A stretch of DNA of 64,000 nucleotides from Sthenelais limicola (Eukaryota; Annelida; Polychaeta; Phyllodocida; Sigalionidae), in assembly GCA_942159475.1 (NCBI GenBank), contig OW804096.1:131678941-131742940 (forward strand), in the 5' to 3' direction. Below the pieces are notes generated by a model. It had not been told where the DNA came from, did no database searches, and was given only the letters and a program-made list of their open reading frames with translations. Position 1 is the stretch's first letter, and every line of letters starts with the position of its first letter. Below, one piece after another: positions 59,650-64,000 of this stretch. The translations under genes and the position numbers were made by a program.

Positions 59650-62600
59650 TGAAAAGCTTGCGTGCGTCATTCTATCCCAAGAAACTTTAATACTATATCG
59701 TTTCCAGATTTTTCTGGAGCGTTATTAGAAAGACACCCGACAGCTTTAGTGAACATGTTCCTGGATAGCACTCCTTTATATCTACATATTGCATGCACGT
59801 GTATGTATAATGGCAATGGCAACGATGATACTGTGTTTTTTCAAGTGAAATAATCGTCTCATTGCTTTCGGAGTGATGAGCTATTCAAGTCTGATATTTT
59901 ATCTATGCATAAATATATTTGGAACATTTTTGTATAATATAAATTTCACCTACCAGTCCTACACATAGTTAAAAGCAATTATATTCCGAATAATCCTCCC
60001 ATAGTCGGTTCTATATCCCTTTATGAGTTATTGCTATATAATTACATTATCCCTCTAAATCCTGCCAGGATACACAGTTCTGTTGATTGCAATTCATTTG
60101 ATAGCAGCTAAAATGAATGATAATATTACACCAAACTCTCACCTTCCACTCGCAATTTAAGTTCAATGTTTTCTGTGTAAATATGGTTTATTGCCAGTTC
60201 ATTTGGCAATTCACAGAACTAATATCATTTATGGATTGAATTGATGTAATCTAGTGTCATTTGTACCTAAGGAATTGCCAAATGTACTATCCATGCCAGT
60301 ATAAACTTTGCACACCAGGCAGCTGATTACTTAAAAGGTGCAATTCTCCCAGCGTGGAAACAGCCAGACGTATCAGTCACCTCCACTGTGATATTCCTGA
60401 TAGTGTATGAAACCTATGCTTTATCCTTGGCGTTATATATTTATATTCATGTAGATAATTCTGACACTGCCTAATGGACTTGGGTAATGTCCTGACAATT
60501 TATCTCACTTTACCATCCTTTCCTCGATGTATTAAATAGAAGTTGCTTTGACAATAGCTTGCTTTCATTACTGTCCACAGTGATCCCCTTTATTAACCAA
60601 CGGCTATAGGATCCCTAATGCGTTTTATGCTATTGAGATAGGTGTCTCTGATCCGCAAAAGTATCTATGTCCCGCCCTATGAAAAACTCCCGTTCAGTTC
60701 AGCCTCCATATAATTATTGGCCCCATTGTTCGAAACAAAGCAATACTCAACCGTACAAGTTTACATCATCAGTATCCTCAATAGATGATGGAATTGTATA
60801 GATGATGGGATTGTATAGTAGTCATTAGTAATGATACGATAACTTTCATATGTCATATATAATATTGTCTATGTGAATAACTCTTTTATTGCATTGCATT
60901 CAGTGAAATAATTGAGCCTAATGCTCTTGCCAGGACCAGGCGGATAGTTCTTTATAAAAGTCTGGATCTGAAAGGTGTATTAATCATACCACTCGCCGAC
61001 ACTACTGATTAAATCTTGTCAATACCCCGAGATTACACTAGGCATGGCCTACTTTAGTATAATGAAATTGCTAATACAATATTAGAGATGGCAATCGGTG
61101 TTCGGTCAAATGAAGTCAAAGGATGCCTATAATGATTATTCCATATCCACAATACTTCTGACACAAAGGTCATTGAAAACATTACATATTTTGAAAGGAA
61201 GTTTCATGAGTATATAGTTAATAATTAGTAGATTGTGGATGAATTCGCAAAAAGATGGCTGACGACATCGAATGTTTCCTAAAAAAACAAAATACTTTAT
61301 GGGAATGTACTTCTATCCTTTTTATCATTGTACCTTGTTAGTTATTACCTCGATACTAGTTAACGGCAAACTATTGTTAAGTATTTGGTGTAGCTGCAAT
61401 AAGCCCCTCACATTGATAGCTTTTCTAAATGTCACTCTGCATGTATATCGTTGGTTCTTCTTTATGGTGTTGCCACCAACAAGCAGTAGATATAACTCAG
61501 GCACCATCCGCCCGACATTTCTCAATTAAATTAATTAAGTTTGGACTTCTCGGTGTGGTCTAGAGATGCGACAAAATGGCTCAGCTCAGAATTAGTTCTC
61601 CCCTTAGAATTCTTATCAACTTGTATGGTATCCTTCGGAATATCAAATGAGGCTGAGACTCACCCAGACGATCCTGGGAACTGTTTGAAGCAGCCAACAT
61701 CACTATAGTTATATAGGACGTGATGCTAGATTAAGCTTGATTTACACAGGTTTGTGTGTGACAGGTATTCCATGCCTGATGTAGGATTATAGAAGTCTGC
61801 AGAATTGATTTATTAAGCCCCAAAGATCACAGTGTGTACAGGACCTTAATGCAGGTCCTATTGTGTAAACGCATGAATGCAATTAGTCCGTGGCTTAGAA
61901 TTCGTGAGATGTATGTCATTTACCCTTTACATAACATGTTATATGAACGTGTAATTAGTGAGTTCAAAAGTGGGGACAAATAAGGAGATACAAATAGATA
62001 GAAGAATATCTGCTTTATTTACCAATGTGGCTGACCATAAATATGACTAACTTATAGGAGTACTAGTAGGGCACTTCTTTGTTTTTCATTAGAATTCCTT
62101 TTACTTTCTTCATTATTCTGGGAGACCTTATTTGAATTGCATTAAGATACATAAACTATTGCACGTATAGATAAGCTGACGTCGGGGTTTTACCGTGACG
62201 TCCTCGTATCGGTGTGATGCCTATGAATACGCATATCATCTCATTTGAATAATGTATTCACTACAATAAGTGAAAGCAGCCATATCGGCATTTCGCATAA
62301 TAATGTAAAGACTAGAAATGGAAATTACTTCCATTCCGTGTCATATGTATGTAACCATAAAACTGCTGTGGCTTATTGTGACAAATGAAACACTTTCACC
62401 GTCCTGTGGGAACATGTATATATATATATATATATGTTGGGGGAAGCCATTGGTGGCCAATGTCAGAATCTATATCGGTGCTAACATTTGTGCGACCCAA
62501 CAGCTGACATCTCACCATAGCATGAACATTCTATCAGCTAGCACCTGGCGTCATTGGCTCCAGTCCTCGTGTCTAAAGATAGTGATTTCTAGAAATCAAT

Positions 62601-63050
62601 GACCACCTACTGTATAAGTGGGAAGTGCCCATCTGATTAGCTTAATATGTGAGATTTCTCCGGGTCAAATTACTCACAGCAGCATCCTTGATCTTCCAGT
62701 CGATTTAATCTGACGAATTAACTTGAGCCCAAGACACAATTAACTGACATAGATGTCCATGAAAAGGAAGAAAAATCCAACTGTACTAAACAGTCTTTTG
62801 CCGAAAATCATACTTCAAAGGTAATCTCTGGGTTTCACCATACCCACCTGTATTAATTGTCGGAAGAATATTGAAGTTGTATACAACCCACTCGCTAAGC
62901 TGGATAATATCAGAATTGTACTATTGGTTTAGCGCACTAGGTTAACGTATCAACAGATACATCGGTCATTCAGGGGCAGAGCAATGAGACGAACATACCC
63001 TAGTGGAGTTTACAAATACATCAAAATTGATATATTCGAATACATTTAGA
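59650..63050. other. Non-coding stretch
   Basis: An inverted pair CATTTGGCAATT/AATTGCCAAATG (about 60204 and 60274), a 20-bp tandem TAGATGATGGAATTGTA at 60781-60820 and a (TA)n run at 62417-62435. No gene supported. Confidence 0.5.
62417..62435. repeat. (TA)n microsatellite
   Basis: Nine TA units, directly visible. Confidence 0.95.
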
Positions 63051-63155
63051 CTAGCATGACTCAGATTTCGTACGACTTGATGATCGTTGCCAGTATTTTA
63101 AACAAATTTCAGAAGACAAACTGCATCAAATCACGTTACGGCCAAGATTATTTGA

Positions 63156-63344
63156 GATATCGAGTTACCATTAGACGTGCCTGTCAAAGTCCTATTTGTC
63201 AGAGTGGATTTTCTCTTGAAGTATTTTTTCGAACGCCACGATCATGAATTTATCCTTTGCACGAACCGTCACCATCAATTATCTGTAATCAGTGATGCTT
63301 TCAATGAGCAGTACGACGAGGAAATACAGAGGTTCCAACGATAA
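63156..63344 (+). pseudogene. Coding-like relic without start codon
   Basis: Between a TGA at 63153 and a TAA at 63342 lie 62 codons with clear RNY bias: DIELPLDVPVKVLFVRVDFL at the start and DAFNEQYDEEIQRFQR at the end. After the stop another frame continues protein-like (about 63310-63435, VPTIISKAVEAISRIVENVF), as if a frameshifted gene. There is no ATG and no clear splice site. Overlapping frames at 63056-63247 and 63292-63525 look less natural. Family unknown. Confidence 0.22.
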
Positions 63345-63540
63345 TATCGAAAGCTGTAGAAGCGATTTCTCGGATAGTAGAAAATGTATTTCCCCCTCTT
63401 TATCCTCAAATCGGTCCTTGGGTAGAAAGGGAAACATAAACACTCGAAAACTATCAGGCGGATTTTCTATTCGAAGAATATGTAAAAGGGTATTGATAAC
63501 CAGATCAATGAAGACAACACTCTAAAAACTGTGGTAGGGC

Positions 63541-63745
63541 AACGTCTTCAGTTGATACAGAAAATTAGACACTAACGTCTTCCTATCGTATCAACAGAGG
63601 ACGCAATAACGTCCTCATAAGACGTTAGACGCATTTTGAGACGTTCTGCACATAAATCTAAGCTGCAGAATTATTTGGAGATGCTAAACATCACACCAGT
63701 AGATGCTAAACGTCACACCTGTAGATGCTAAACATCACACTTTTA
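63541..63745. repeat. ACGTC cluster and 22-bp tandem repeat
   Basis: Six or more ACGTC/GACGT motifs occur in 170 bases (for example near 63541, 63573, 63609, 63624, 63640). An inverted pair AGTTGATAC/GTATCAAC lies around them. Then AGATGCTAAACATCACACCA is repeated three times in tandem (63678-63743) with small changes. Confidence 0.75.
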
Positions 63746-63864
63746 GCCACTAAATATTTTCTCATCTGTCTAAACTAAACTTACCTTGTAAGAGTCCTTG
63801 TCCATTTTGAACCTACTAATGTCTATTTAGGGTTTGTGGGGTTTTCCATTTGCTCTAAAATGAT

Positions 63865-63985
63865 GCCACACTGCCAATGCTATGGGTGAGCGAAATGCCA
63901 CAAGGCGTGACACTACTCACTCACTTGGGGTGTCACACACATGATGTCGCACATATGACACCTCACCCTTCCTTACATTCATGGT
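63865..63985. repeat. Dispersed repeat 'TCGCTCACCCATA', partial copy 4
   Basis: ATGGGTGAGCGAAA (inverted block) and ATGTCGCACATATGACAC (direct block) recur here in mixed orientation, next to the window edge. Confidence 0.4.
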
Positions 63986-64000
63986 CATAGAACCCCCTAT

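Noticed and set aside
1..64000. CRISPR arrays, rRNA, tRNA, spliceosomal RNA or bacterial operons
   Set aside because: Repeats have no regular unique spacers, and no known RNA-gene signature was seen on reading both strands.

Overview
This is a 64 kb stretch of AT-rich animal nuclear DNA. There are no bacterial-type operons. Reading frames are short everywhere. The DNA is full of miniature inverted-repeat elements (MITEs) with TA, TTAA or 9-bp target duplications, simple repeats, animal-type splice signals and TATA/CCAAT/CRE promoter motifs. Frequent TAGGCCTA-like palindromes (for example 18760-18840 and 55178) and the mix of MULE-, T2/Kolobok- and Penelope-like remnants suggest a marine invertebrate, perhaps a deuterostome. 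That is an impression; I could not search any database. No gene is recognisable with confidence. By rough estimate, DNA this AT-rich gives dozens of 50-70-codon open frames per 64 kb by chance, so every coding call below is low-confidence and rests on splice sites, phase or start context rather than length.

Layout. 1-8 kb: mostly plain intergenic or intronic DNA with one possible first exon at 196. 8.0-9.45 kb: a 1.44 kb inverted-repeat element carrying a GTCAGN hexamer array and four copies of one 15-mer. 11.0-12.3 kb: a TTAA-flanked T2/Kolobok-like element and a TA-flanked MITE. 14.2-14.4 kb: two strong splice acceptors. 16.0-18.8 kb: a GC-rich island and the best minus-strand gene candidate (two exons joined in phase). 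19.6-20.1 kb: a second TTAA-type element. 22.15-23.43 kb: a MULE-like element with 9-bp target duplications and a minisatellite inside its terminal repeats. 25.2-26.6 kb: a 64-bp palindrome, a 203-bp tandem duplication and a coding-like tract. 28-31 kb: candidate exons and a hairpin MITE. 31.4-31.7 kb: a TATA/CCAAT promoter-like block in front of a 44-codon frame. 32.07-32.56 kb: three tandem 161-bp units, each holding a 62-bp palindrome. 36.4-37.1 kb: a purine-strand minisatellite. 37-44 kb: dispersed repeat relics and a Gag-like zinc-binding peptide fragment. 46-48 kb: candidate exons around a promoter-like cluster of RFX X-box, CCAAT and CRE. 50.3 kb: a Penelope-like remnant with an intact-looking hammerhead core. 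52-57 kb: further MITEs, a hairpin-bearing duplication and weak exon candidates. 59-64 kb: another MITE copy, short tandem repeats and a coding-like relic.

The transposon remnants are all non-autonomous or broken: none has a transposase or reverse-transcriptase frame. The most unusual structures are the palindrome array at 32 kb, the MULE-like element at 22 kb, the 15-mer element at 8 kb and the hammerhead core at 50 kb.
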